A stretch of 64,000 nt of DNA from assembly GCF_014698735.1 (NCBI RefSeq), contig NZ_JACJTQ010000001.1, positions 248,001-312,000 of the forward strand, written 5' to 3'. This DNA comes from Anabaena catenula FACHB-362. GTDB lineage: Bacteria; Cyanobacteriota; Cyanobacteriia; Cyanobacteriales; Nostocaceae. The translations under genes and the position numbers were made by a program. Below are positions 48,429 through 56,579 of the stretch, one piece after another. Each line of letters opens with the position of its first letter. The stretch's first letter is position 1. Below the pieces are notes generated by a model. The model did no database searches and had not been told where the DNA came from. It saw only the letters and a list, made by a program, of their open reading frames with translations.

Positions 48429-49847
48429 TTATCCGACAACTTCAACTGGCTTCGCTTCCGGTAACAACCGTTTCACACCTTGCTTAACAAAAGCTTCCAA
48501 AACAGCCATTTTTTGATTTTGCTGGAATACTGTTTGTAGAACTTGGCGTAATTTTTCCAAGTTCAAACCATTTCCTGTTTCTAAAGCTATTTCTTGCTGT
48601 TCAAAATACTCAACTAAACTTAACCCAGCAACTCTAGTCAAATAAGCTGCACTCACTCCTTCCACCATTCCTCCAGCAACGAAAGTAACAGCGTTAGTTT
48701 TGAGAATACCAGTAACAGCCCTTGTAGAAAGTTCCACTAAACCTAATTTCAACATTAAGCTTCCCATAGTTCTGGCTACTTGTTGCGCTTGTTCTAGGGA
48801 AATTTTTTGTTGATAAATATTACCCAAATCCATTACCATTTGAGCATTAATGGCCGCAGTTGCTAAAATATCTAAAGCGGGAATTGGGTTAGCAAAAGCA
48901 GCAGCAGCAGCTATCCACTGATTTTGTTCTATGATGGGTGTAGAGCGATCGCGCCGTACCCCATTTAAATAATTTTTCGCCTCAGCTTTCAGCAATAACA
49001 CTTTCCGTAGAGTAGTCGTACAAACTAGCTGCTTTCCTTGCTGTCCTAAAACTTCCCCTAACTGCTGCGTTAACTGTTGAATGTCTGGTGCTGGTTGTTC
49101 CATCCATTCTTGCACAGAACCATCAGCTTCATGTTTCCGCACTTTCACAGAAACGGGAGAAGCCGCAGTTGCGACTACATTACCTTGCATTCTTTGTTTC
49201 AATGATTGCAAAACTGTAGCACGTTCATCTACTTGATACTGGTCTTGTTTATTAAAAACCAGCAATGTCGGCTGTTTTACAGCTTTTAGTTGTTGTAAAA
49301 CTTGAAATTCTGAGTCTGTCAAATCACCGTTTGTCAGGAACAAAACGAAGTCAGATTTTTGCACTTCTGACAAAATAGCTACATTTGAATTTTCACCCAG
49401 TTCTGTAAACAAAGGTGCTGTTTCCGAAAAATGTAGAGACGTTGTATCTAACGTCTTGAGAATTTGAATAACTGTACTTTTACCTACAGACTTACCACCA
49501 GTGACAGCAACTTGAATTTCTCGTCTGTCTAACTCTAAGGGTAACTTAGCAAGTTGTTGGCGTAGGCTTTCTAAAGCTGGATGGTTTGCGGCTTCTTGTG
49601 CGAGTTGATTAATTACAACTCCGGTTTGAGCGATCGCACTTTCTACAGATGCCCTATCTACAACCATATCATTTAGCTGCTCATCAGGGCGATTTTTCTG
49701 TAATAACCACAAACCCCCACCCACAGCTAAAGCACTCAGGAGTCCGAATTCTCCCACTTGAACTATTGAATCATGCCAAGTGTCTAACATCCACAGGGAA
49801 AAGGACAATCCTAGTCCTCCCACCAATATTGGTTTATGTAACTTCAC
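48429..49847 (-). CDS. GTP-binding protein with DUF697-type membrane domain
   Basis: The product has two N-terminal membrane segments (about residues 6-55), a GTPase domain with P-loop VTGGKSVGKST and the guanine-specificity motif FNKQDQ, and a C-terminal hydrophobic DUF697/YcjF-like domain (ANPIPALDILATAAINAQMV). It is a membrane-linked GTPase of unknown role common in cyanobacteria. I chose GTG at 49847 because GGAG precedes it by ten bases. A TTG at 49946 would add 33 residues without a ribosome-binding site. Confidence 0.8.
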   Translation of the reverse strand: MKLHKPILVGGLGLSFSLWMLDTWHDSIVQVGEFGLLSALAVGGGLWLLQKNRPDEQLNDMVVDRASVESAIAQTGVVINQLAQEAANHPALESLRQQLAKLPLELDRREIQVAVTGGKSVGKSTVIQILKTLDTTSLHFSETAPLFTELGENSNVAILSEVQKSDFVLFLTNGDLTDSEFQVLQQLKAVKQPTLLVFNKQDQYQVDERATVLQSLKQRMQGNVVATAASPVSVKVRKHEADGSVQEWMEQPAPDIQQLTQQLGEVLGQQGKQLVCTTTLRKVLLLKAEAKNYLNGVRRDRSTPIIEQNQWIAAAAAFANPIPALDILATAAINAQMVMDLGNIYQQKISLEQAQQVARTMGSLMLKLGLVELSTRAVTGILKTNAVTFVAGGMVEGVSAAYLTRVAGLSLVEYFEQQEIALETGNGLNLEKLRQVLQTVFQQNQKMAVLEAFVKQGVKRLLPEAKPVEVVG

Positions 49848-49999
49848 AATTCTGATTCTCCGCGCTTGGATAGCTTTATCTTCAGAATAGATCAAAACCT
49901 GCTTTTGGGAGTGCCACAGGTAAACAGATTTAACTATAAAATACAATTAGGCACTAGTTGAATAAATATTCACTGATTTATAACTTGAGGTTAATACAG

Positions 50000-50512
50000 A
50001 TGACACAGGAATTAATCGACCTCAGAAATAGTATTACAGAAGGACGTTACACAGATGCTTTAGCAATTGTGGATGAATTAGAGGGAATGAGTAAAAAGGC
50101 TATTTTGCGGCAAATTAAATCTTTTTTAAAGATTCTGTTGATACATTTAATCAAGAATCAAATAGAACAGCGATTAACAAATTCTTGGGCTGCTTCTATT
50201 CGTTATGCAATTGTAGAGATTCAAGATGTGAATTTGAAAGATAATAAAAAATCTCATTACATCAATCAAGATGAATGGCAAACTTGGCTTGAGGATGAAG
50301 TTACACTAGCAATAGGAGATGCAAGTTTAGAGGTCTTGAATGGTACTTTAAAAAGACAGCAACTTTCGCAAATATTAAATAAACCCCAATTAATATTAAA
50401 TGCAACTGAGTTATTAGCAATGACATATAACTATCAAAATAGAGAATTACCAGATATTATAGATAATTACCTTGTTCAATTACCAGGGGGAGAAGATTGG
50501 AACAATGGCTAG
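50000..50512 (+). CDS. DUF29-family protein
   Basis: The product (170 residues) reads MTQELIDLRNSITEGRYTDA, then helical blocks LRQIKSFLKILLIHLIKNQI and TRSWAASI-like (TNSWAASIRYAIVEIQD). The pattern fits the DUF29 family, widespread in cyanobacteria and without known function. The ATG at 50000 has a GAGG site nine bases upstream and is preferred to the ATG at 49958. It is followed by a truncated small frame on the same strand. Confidence 0.75.
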   Translation: MTQELIDLRNSITEGRYTDALAIVDELEGMSKKAILRQIKSFLKILLIHLIKNQIEQRLTNSWAASIRYAIVEIQDVNLKDNKKSHYINQDEWQTWLEDEVTLAIGDASLEVLNGTLKRQQLSQILNKPQLILNATELLAMTYNYQNRELPDIIDNYLVQLPGGEDWNNG

Positions 50513-50556
50513 AATTATCAAATAATGCCAAAATAAAATATTAAAATTTAAGGTAA

Positions 50557-50922
50557 ATGAATATGAATACAAAATTGGTTGAATCTCTAGCCCAAATTAT
50601 TTTATCTTTATCTGAAGAAGAAAGAAAACTATTAGAATTTAAAATTACAAACTTAGCAACATCTCCGACAGTTAACCAATCAAGCAAACAAAATATCTTA
50701 GATTTAGAAAATCGTTTAAAACAATTTGAAAAACAATATCACATTTCATCAAGCAGTTTTTACCAGCAATTTAAATCAGGTAAATTAGGAGATGAAATGG
50801 ACTTTTTTGAGTGGAGTGTCTTCTATGAAATGTGGAATAATTCCCAAGCATTGCGATATTCTACTGAACAAGGTTTGCGCTGTCTTTTTTCAGCCTCTAC
50901 AAGATGTATTTCACTACCATAG
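50557..50922 (+). CDS. Small hypothetical protein with disturbed C-terminus
   Basis: The first 92 residues look like a normal small helical protein (ESLAQIILSLSEEERKLLEF; MDFFEWSVFYEMWNN). It may be an antitoxin type with a terminal FFEWSVFYEMW motif. From about position 50825 the frame runs antisense over the endonuclease gene, and the last 25 residues (RYSTEQGLRCLFSAS...) are not protein-like. The original 3' end may have been replaced when the endonuclease DNA arrived. Confidence 0.5.
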   Translation: MNMNTKLVESLAQIILSLSEEERKLLEFKITNLATSPTVNQSSKQNILDLENRLKQFEKQYHISSSSFYQQFKSGKLGDEMDFFEWSVFYEMWNNSQALRYSTEQGLRCLFSASTRCISLP

Positions 50923-51248
50923 CTAATGAACACATCCACAGGAAAAATATAAAACAGATCAAGATTTTCTACATATACCAACGCAAAATCAAAGTCTGAC
51001 AGCTGATAAACATCTCTAACCATTATCCGTCTATTTGTTTTCGTGCGGCGATTATCTACCACATAATTACCAGAAGGTTCATCAAACCAAGCATATTTGA
51101 CTTGTATTTTAATTAAATTTCCCCCAACGTCAAATACTAAATCGTAAGGTAGTCTATCACCAACAGGTTTTAAAACTCCCCAACCACGTTTTAAAGCATG
51201 AAGAATAGCAGCTTGTTCTGCTATGTCTCCTCTCAGCTTTGTGTCCAT
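50823..51248 (-). CDS. PD-(D/E)XK homing-type endonuclease resembling I-Ssp6803I
   Basis: The 141-residue product starts MDTKLRGDIAEQAAILHALK and matches the family of group I intron-associated nucleases typified by I-Ssp6803I, which is encoded within an initiator tRNA intron in Synechocystis. Active-site candidates are E11, D36 (VGDRLPYD), Q49 and K51 (IQVK); YVVDNRRTKTNRR and HLVEAEKRQRKP are family blocks. Here the gene is not inside an intron: it lies about 770 bp downstream of the split initiator tRNA on the same strand. ATG at 51248 is chosen; an extension to 51284 is unlike the family. Confidence 0.82.
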   Translation of the reverse strand: MDTKLRGDIAEQAAILHALKRGWGVLKPVGDRLPYDLVFDVGGNLIKIQVKYAWFDEPSGNYVVDNRRTKTNRRIMVRDVYQLSDFDFALVYVENLDLFYIFPVDVFISYGSEIHLVEAEKRQRKPCSVEYRNAWELFHIS

Positions 51249-51355
51249 ATTAACGTAACTGAATACAATACATACTCTAAACATCTAGCTTGGGAAGCTA
51301 CAGATAACTTCTCTAGCTAGAATTAGGTAATTTTTGAAGTCAAGAAATTCAAAAA

Positions 51356-51829
51356 TTAAAGCTTGTCTTTAATTTCATTCCAGACATGGATAACACCTTC
51401 AATCCAGCTTTGTGTATAAATTTCAGAGTTAAAGTTATATTCCTCCTCATATCTTTCCCAGTTAAAATGCTGAAGCCACATAATTACAGGTGGTTCATCG
51501 TTGACTCCGGGAAGACGCTTATGTATATCTCCCCCCTCACCAATATACTTAATTGTTTGATAATCTAGTTCCTCTGCTGCATCTGTTACCCCATCCTTGA
51601 AACCTATTTGCTTCCACTTCTCACAGGTTTCTTGTTTCTCTTTTCTCAACCGTGCGATCGCTTTTTCAATTGCTGGAATATCCGTCTTTACCTTAATTTC
51701 TTCAATCTGAATTGCTGAATCAATTGCTTGTTGACATATACCAGAAACGTTAAGGTTCTCTTTGAATGTTTGCAACCTTTCATGAAGATTATCAGGAAGA
51801 GTGATTGTGATTCGTTGTGCCATGTTCAT
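51356..51829 (-). CDS. Ribbon-helix-helix DNA-binding protein
   Basis: The 157-residue product has an N-terminal ribbon-helix-helix (RHH) domain (RITITLPDNLHERLQTFKEN, then LNVSGICQQAIDSAI) and a longer C-terminal domain of unknown type (QIGFKDGVTDAAEELDY; QHFNWERYEEEYNF). RHH proteins bind DNA as dimers and often control their own gene. Five AGTAnnTACT boxes directly upstream fit this. The ATG at 51829 has AAGGAAG five bases before it. It lies between the split initiator tRNA and the endonuclease, all on the minus strand. Confidence 0.78.
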   Translation of the reverse strand: MNMAQRITITLPDNLHERLQTFKENLNVSGICQQAIDSAIQIEEIKVKTDIPAIEKAIARLRKEKQETCEKWKQIGFKDGVTDAAEELDYQTIKYIGEGGDIHKRLPGVNDEPPVIMWLQHFNWERYEEEYNFNSEIYTQSWIEGVIHVWNEIKDKL

Positions 51830-51845
51830 ACATACTTCCTTGTCA

Positions 51846-51941
51846 AGTATTTACTCAAGATTTTAGTACATACTTTTATTTTTAGTCAATACTATTCATA
51901 GTTTTATTTTTTAGTAAATACTTTATGGAGGAGTATTTACT
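51846..51941. promoter_or_regulatory. Array of five operator-like boxes upstream of the RHH gene
   Basis: Ten-base inverted repeats of the form AGTAnnTACT start at 51846 (AGTATTTACT), 51865 (AGTACATACT), 51884 (AGTCAATACT, one mismatch), 51913 (AGTAAATACT) and 51932 (AGTATTTACT). The spacings are 19, 19, 29 and 19 bases, close to two and three DNA turns, so the boxes face the same side. This is the layout of cooperative binding sites for a ribbon-helix-helix repressor. Confidence 0.72.
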
Positions 51942-51975
51942 TTTTTTCGATAGGCTTCAAATAGTACATAAAACA

Positions 51976-52007
51976 AAACCCCGCAATCAATTAAGATTAC
52001 AGGGTTT
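51976..52007 (-). terminator. Terminator after the initiator tRNA
   Basis: On the minus strand AAACCC...GGGGTTT with an inner ATC/GAT pairing forms a hairpin followed by TGTTTT, 13 bases after the tRNA 3' end. Confidence 0.6.
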
Positions 52008-52019
52008 GATTTTTTAATT

Positions 52020-52340
52020 TGGTGGCGGGAAGTGGATTTGAACCACTGACCTTCGGGTTATGCTTACCAACTACAACTTTCGTTGCCTAGTTAAACTAGT
52101 TTGTGGTCTGGACTGTCCCTTCACCCTCGTCATTAACGTTAGGGTGTCTGCCTCCCAGTCTCTACACCTTCTCCATTTCTGGAGCTTGGTTCGGGATTAC
52201 CGCGCTATTGGCTTCCCCGAGTTTGACAGATAAACACATACAAATCTCTTCGTATGCCGCCCAATACAAGACTAACTGATAAGCGTTTAGTTAATCTTAA
52301 GTCTTGAGCCCGACGAGCTACCAGGCTGCTCTATCCCGCG
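52020..52340 (-). tRNA. Initiator tRNA-fMet(CAU), split by a group I intron
   Basis: The exons (52307-52340 and 52020-52062) join to a 77-nt tRNA with acceptor CGCGGGA/TCCCGCC, D arm GAGC...GCTC, anticodon stem TCGGG/CCCGA, loop CTCATAA (anticodon CAT), T arm AGTGG-TTCAAAT-CCACT and encoded CCA end. Position 1 does not pair with position 72 (C/C) and three GC pairs close the anticodon stem, both marks of initiator tRNAs. The intron is inserted between U33 and C34. It follows the asparaginase gene by 53 bp. Confidence 0.96.
52063..52306 (-). ncRNA. Group I intron in the initiator tRNA (244 nt)
   Basis: The upstream exon ends in U33 and the intron ends in G, as group I splicing requires. Core elements can be seen in order: a P/Q-like stretch (GCGCGGTAATCCCGAACCA), R (GTGTAGAGACTGG) and S (AAGGGACAGTCCAG), with R and S able to pair as P7 through GACTG/CAGTC. 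It has no open reading frame. Group I introns in this tRNA are known from several cyanobacteria; in Synechocystis the intron carries the I-Ssp6803I gene. The subgroup was not determined. Confidence 0.92.
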
Positions 52341-52393
52341 TCGCTTTTGTCTCTCGACTTATTCAATATAACTCGAAGTCAAAAGTTTGTCAA

Positions 52394-53347
52394 CTATAAA
52401 AACGATAATTCTCCAATTACTTCCAAACGCTTGTATTTTCCAAGGTTCATAAACTTCTCAGATAGGCTCTGGGCAACGCTGGGAGTAATCCAGCCCAGTT
52501 GTTGCAGCAGGTGAATGGCTACGGCATATTTTGCCCGTTTGGCTCCATCCATGACTTTTATTGCCAATCCCATGCCTTCACCAAGTCGGCCGATGCACTG
52601 CACGCCTTCTGCACCAGCTTTGCTGACAAGTTCGCTGGGAGCTAGGCGCATCAGTTCGGTGTCAAATTCCCCTTCTCCAGCTACCATGTTGGGATGATGG
52701 TTCATGGCGCGGACAATGCGTTCCATATCCAAGCTACTGCTGGAGGCAAGCACAGCATATAAAGATGCCATTTGACTGAGTTGCATCAAATATGTGGGTG
52801 CGCCACAGTCATCATGGGCGGTGAGAAATTCTTCTGCTGGCATTCGCAGCAATTCTGCCACTTTGGAGATAATTAACTGCTGGACTGGGTGTTTACGATC
52901 CAAGTAGCTAGTTAAAGGCCAATGACGTTGTTGACAAACAGCTAACATTCCCGCGTGTTTACCAGAGCAGTTATATTCTAAAGGACTGCTTTTACCTTGA
53001 GGAATTGGACATTGGAGCGTAGTGGGGTCAAGATCAGCCCGCCACATAATGTTAAATACCTGCCGTACCTGTTCTATGCTGCCTTTGTGGGAACTGGTGA
53101 TGATTGCTAAGTCGCGATCGCTGAGTTCATAGCGTTCCAGTGTGCCTGTGGTGGTGACAGCCAGCGCCTGAAATGGTTTGAGGGCAGAACGGACAAAGGC
53201 GGCCGTTTCAGCATTGCCAGCGACAGAAAGAGTCCGTCCCCGTTCGTCGCTGACAACAGCCTGGACTATATGCCGAGATTCGATAATACCTTCCCGCAGC
53301 AACCGGACTTCCAGTGCTGTGGCTTGAGTTCGTTTTCCCATTGTCAT
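52394..53347 (-). CDS. Asparaginase family protein
   Basis: The 317-residue product belongs to the asparaginase II-like family (PF06089 type): ALEVRLLREGIIESRHIVQA, SDRDLAIITSSHKGSIEQV, LEYNCSGKHAGMLAVCQQRH and TAHDDCGAPTYLMQLSQM. Such proteins hydrolyse L-asparagine or are related hydrolases; the exact substrate is unproven. It lies downstream of CGLD27 and rsfS on the same strand, separated by heptamer repeats. Confidence 0.87.
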   Translation of the reverse strand: MTMGKRTQATALEVRLLREGIIESRHIVQAVVSDERGRTLSVAGNAETAAFVRSALKPFQALAVTTTGTLERYELSDRDLAIITSSHKGSIEQVRQVFNIMWRADLDPTTLQCPIPQGKSSPLEYNCSGKHAGMLAVCQQRHWPLTSYLDRKHPVQQLIISKVAELLRMPAEEFLTAHDDCGAPTYLMQLSQMASLYAVLASSSSLDMERIVRAMNHHPNMVAGEGEFDTELMRLAPSELVSKAGAEGVQCIGRLGEGMGLAIKVMDGAKRAKYAVAIHLLQQLGWITPSVAQSLSEKFMNLGKYKRLEVIGELSFL

Positions 53348-53379
53348 GGGTTTATATTTATAATTTGTGAATTATTCAG

Positions 53380-53471
53380 TGGTCAGTTGTTAGTCGTCAG
53401 TCGTCAGTCGTCAGTTGTCAGTCGTCAGTTGTGTAACACTAATGACCAATGACTAATGACTAATGACTAAT
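53380..53471. repeat. GTCAGTC/GTTGTCA heptamer array
   Basis: About eight heptamers of the CAGTCGT/CAGTTGT type (53381-53432) are followed by three AATGACT units (53441-53470), reaching the stop codon of the CGLD27 gene. Confidence 0.85.
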
Positions 53472-53972
53472 TTACGAAAAATGCCAAACTAGAGTACCAA
53501 TCAGATACATGAGCGCCAAGCCAGCAAAGGTAATTTGTAGGCGTTGGAGGATGGGTTTAATCTCGTAGGAGACAATCAAGCGATCGCGGGAGATGACTTC
53601 TTGGGGTTTTGTCCAGGTTTGTCCGTCATACCAGCCTGATTCTTCATAGAAGACCGTAGGACTGTAAAGGCGATCGCGTACATAGTACCAGCCTAAATAC
53701 AACCGCACCAATACCAACACTACCCCCAAACTGGCTGCTGCGGCTCCACAAAGGAGAAAATGAACAATATACTTATGTGGAGGAAAGCTGGCCGCAGCTA
53801 CTGGCCCTGCTACTAGCCACGACCAACCCCAAATCCAAAAAATTTTTGTCAGATACCCGCGCCTGCTTAAGATGCTATCTCGAAATAGCCAGGAGTTTTT
53901 TAGCTCTTCGTATTCATTGAGCGGTTGTTGCTCTGTAGGAACGGGGCAATTAGAAACCGAGGATCTCATCAT
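53472..53972 (-). CDS. CGLD27/Ycf36 family membrane protein
   Basis: The 166-residue product has the family signature [20 protein letters not shown], two central membrane helices (about 45-62 and 68-92), the block [20 protein letters not shown] and a C-terminal helix. CGLD27 is conserved in cyanobacteria and plastids (Ycf36) and has been linked to light or iron acclimation in plants and algae; its molecular role is unclear. It overlaps rsfS by four bases (ATGA), so the two are coupled. Confidence 0.87.
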   Translation of the reverse strand: MMRSSVSNCPVPTEQQPLNEYEELKNSWLFRDSILSRRGYLTKIFWIWGWSWLVAGPVAAASFPPHKYIVHFLLCGAAAASLGVVLVLVRLYLGWYYVRDRLYSPTVFYEESGWYDGQTWTKPQEVISRDRLIVSYEIKPILQRLQITFAGLALMYLIGTLVWHFS

Positions 53973-54430
53973 CTTGGCTTACCCTCACCGTCATCGGAGT
54001 TTGGTAGCGAAATCCGTTCTGCATGAATCCAGAACGCTTCTAAATTATAAAACTCTCGTTCTTTGGGCATCATGATGTGAACGATCACGTCACCATAATC
54101 TTGTAGCACCCAACTTCCCTCAGCTTTTCCTTCTGTCCTTAAGGGGCGGCGTTGCAGGTCGCTTTCGACTTTGGCCTCAATTGCTTGAGCGATCGCTCTT
54201 ACTTGTACTCTAGAGTAGCCAGTCATCATCACAAAGTAATCTGATAGATAAGAGACATCTACTACTCTGAGCAATAAAATCTCTCCTGCTTTGCGTTCCG
54301 AGCCTGCTTCGGCGATGGTTCTAGCTAGTTTTCCGCTCACCTCTTCAGTTTCAGCTATTGAACTGCTTACTGTATTCTTTGTCAGAGGGACGGATTGTAA
54401 TGGGAAATTTCCTTGGAAATAATCAGTCAT
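53969..54430 (-). CDS. rsfS: Ribosome silencing factor RsfS
   Basis: RsfS binds L14 and blocks subunit joining under starvation. The 153-residue product has the Iojap-type core [40 protein letters not shown] and EFYNLEAFW after a 35-residue variable N-terminus. It heads a minus-strand group rsfS-CGLD27-asparaginase. Confidence 0.93.
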   Translation of the reverse strand: MTDYFQGNFPLQSVPLTKNTVSSSIAETEEVSGKLARTIAEAGSERKAGEILLLRVVDVSYLSDYFVMMTGYSRVQVRAIAQAIEAKVESDLQRRPLRTEGKAEGSWVLQDYGDVIVHIMMPKEREFYNLEAFWIHAERISLPNSDDGEGKPR

Positions 54431-54775
54431 TCAACCTCAGGTGCTTTTTTCCTTTTATAAGAACTTGTTCAATTTGCTTATTGTTGATAAGCAAACTCAC
54501 TGCTAATTTATGATTACGTTTTTTTGAATACTAACAAAAAAATCAGTGTTTATGGGAGATGTTTGACAATTAGCCCCTCTGAGCGCCACATTCTACGACA
54601 GCGGGGAAACTTCTGCCACAATGCACCAGTAGCGCTTATTTGCGATAGGCTATGTCAATTAAATAGACACGGGGATGGGGAGATGAGGAGACGCGGGGAC
54701 GCTCAAGACACGGAGACGCGGGGACGCGAGGAAAATTAAGAATTCCCTGTTTACGAATTACGAATTACGAATTAG
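54431..54775. repeat. Repeat-bearing gene-free stretch
   Basis: Positions 54664-54735 hold degenerate GGGGACGC/GGAGACGC units, and 54750-54775 hold ATTACGA repeats. The 19-base segment at 54698 is identical to one at 37039. The open frame over this stretch is made of repeat DNA. The start probably holds the rsfS promoter. Confidence 0.6.
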
Positions 54776-56047
54776 TTAAACCTCCTGTTTTCTCACGGCT
54801 TTGGGACCAATTGCTTTACCGTCTGCGGTTAAAGAGTAACACAACGACTCATAATGATTTAAAGCTTGCTCAAAGGAATAATTTTCCACAGCATATTTAC
54901 GACTGTTGTCACCTAGGGTTTTCAACTTTTCTTGGTTTTGATAGAGGTCTAAAATTGCCATCGCTAAGGCTTGGGGATCTTCTGGAGGAACGATAACTCC
55001 ACCACCACTTTGTTTAATCGCTCTAGCGGCTGTACCATTTTCAGGTACAGATCCCACTAACGCGCTGCCGCTGGCAAGTAACACTTGAATTTTGGAGGGC
55101 ATATTGAAAGATATGACATTTTTCTTCTGCACTACCAAACCTACATCTGCGGCTGCCAACATTTGTGGTAAGTCTTTGCGGGCTTGAAAGGGTAATAATA
55201 AAACGTTATCAGCACCCCAGTCTAGACACTGCTGTTGTAAACGTTGTAACCCTTTGGCTTCGCCAACAATCACAAAGGCAATTTCTGTGATATCACGTAG
55301 TTTTACCGCAGCTTTAATCACTGTTTCTAAGCCTTGTGTCAGGGCGATGTTCCCTGAATATAAGGCCACAAATTTACCATTTAGGTTATGTGTAGCGCGG
55401 AAGGGGTTATCCTCTTTTGGTAATGGGCTGATAAAATTCACGTCAACCCAGTTGGGAATTTGGATAATTTTATCGGCTGCTATACCCTTGGAGAGCAAGT
55501 TTTCTACAAACCCATCAGCAATAACGCTAATTTTCGTGGCGGAGGCGTAGGCAAATTTTTCTAATTCTGTAAATATTTTGATCAGTAATTTATTTTTTAG
55601 CAAGCCGACGTGGATGGCTGCTTCTGGTAATATATCTTGTAGATTTAAGATAACTGGACAAGCGCGTAACCATCCTAGAAGTGCAGCTGGTACGCACACT
55701 GGCAGAGATGGCGATGTGGAAAGAATGACATCTGGCCGCCAGCCGATGATTGCCGGAAAAAAACTGGTGATTACAAAGCTACCATCTAGCATCACCCGAT
55801 CTAACAGGTTGGGCTGTGGACGAATCCACACATAACTGCGTTGGATTTGAACACCATTTTTATGTTCGGTTACATAAAATTTGCCGCGATATTCTTGGTA
55901 AATTTGACGTTCAGGGTAGTTGGGCATAGCTGTAACTACGCGTACTTGATGGCCACGCTTCACCAGTCCCTCTGCTAATTCAGTCATTAGTGGGGCAATA
56001 CCAATAGGCTCTGGGTGGTAGTTGTAGGAGTAAATTAAAATCCGCAT
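54776..56047 (-). CDS. WcaI-like glycosyltransferase (GT4)
   Basis: The 423-residue product resembles the colanic-acid-type glycosyltransferase WcaI: ILIYSYNYHPEPIGIAPLMT, GHQVRVVTAMPNYPERQIYQ, ILSTSPSLPVCVPAALLGWL and the C-terminal donor site QIPNWVDVNFI with ASGSALVGSVPENGTAARA. It would add a sugar in exopolysaccharide or envelope glycan synthesis. The STAS-sugar transferase gene lies about 530 bp upstream on the same strand, suggesting a joint role. Confidence 0.87.
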   Translation of the reverse strand: MRILIYSYNYHPEPIGIAPLMTELAEGLVKRGHQVRVVTAMPNYPERQIYQEYRGKFYVTEHKNGVQIQRSYVWIRPQPNLLDRVMLDGSFVITSFFPAIIGWRPDVILSTSPSLPVCVPAALLGWLRACPVILNLQDILPEAAIHVGLLKNKLLIKIFTELEKFAYASATKISVIADGFVENLLSKGIAADKIIQIPNWVDVNFISPLPKEDNPFRATHNLNGKFVALYSGNIALTQGLETVIKAAVKLRDITEIAFVIVGEAKGLQRLQQQCLDWGADNVLLLPFQARKDLPQMLAAADVGLVVQKKNVISFNMPSKIQVLLASGSALVGSVPENGTAARAIKQSGGGVIVPPEDPQALAMAILDLYQNQEKLKTLGDNSRKYAVENYSFEQALNHYESLCYSLTADGKAIGPKAVRKQEV

Positions 56048-56579
56048 AACAAATTAGTCGGAGTTCCCTGGTTTTTTGTTGAATGACAATAAGTATTTGT
56101 CTTCAAAGTCACTTTGGAGCATAATATCTCATTATCTCTTTATACTTCTTTCTTGTCAGTAACTTTTCGTTGAAGATTATGTAAATTTTGATATCAGCTT
56201 TTTAAAGAAGATGCAGTTTTTTTAGTAACCATACCATAATGTCAATTTCGGACTTTGTTTTTTTGAGCTTTTACTCTTAAGTCTAAGCATAAAAAGTTTT
56301 TATTTATACCAAAAGCTATGTAATAAAGGATACAGTGTATGACAATTAATCGGATCGGCAACTGCTATAAAAGCAAAATTTACCCAGAGCCATAAAATAG
56401 ACTTGGGTAAATTCAGAAGTTAAATTTGGTAGTTTTAGCTTAAACAGCGAACAGTGAAAAGTTCTGAGGGCAGAAAGGTGGGGTATTTAGACAAGCCACC
56501 AAAGCCAGAAAACTAATTTGTGGAGGACTTTAGAAAGTGTAATGAAACTGATAACTGATTAAGTAATAACTGATAACTG
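56048..56579. other. Intergenic stretch between the two glycan genes
   Basis: About 530 bp without a gene. It contains a perfect ten-pair hairpin (AATTTACCCA/TGGGTAAATT, 56377-56413) and short TAACTGAT-type repeats next to the STAS-transferase stop codon (56545-56580). The stretch near 56050-56350 is AT-rich and presumably contains the WcaI-like gene's promoter. Confidence 0.45.

Noticed and set aside
44000-52000. Prophage or integrative element between 44 and 52 kb
   Set aside because: No integrase, portal, terminase or attachment duplication was found, although accessory genes are dense here.
54524-54739. Open frame upstream of rsfS
   Set aside because: Its second half is GGGGACGC repeat DNA and its first half lacks protein-like pattern.
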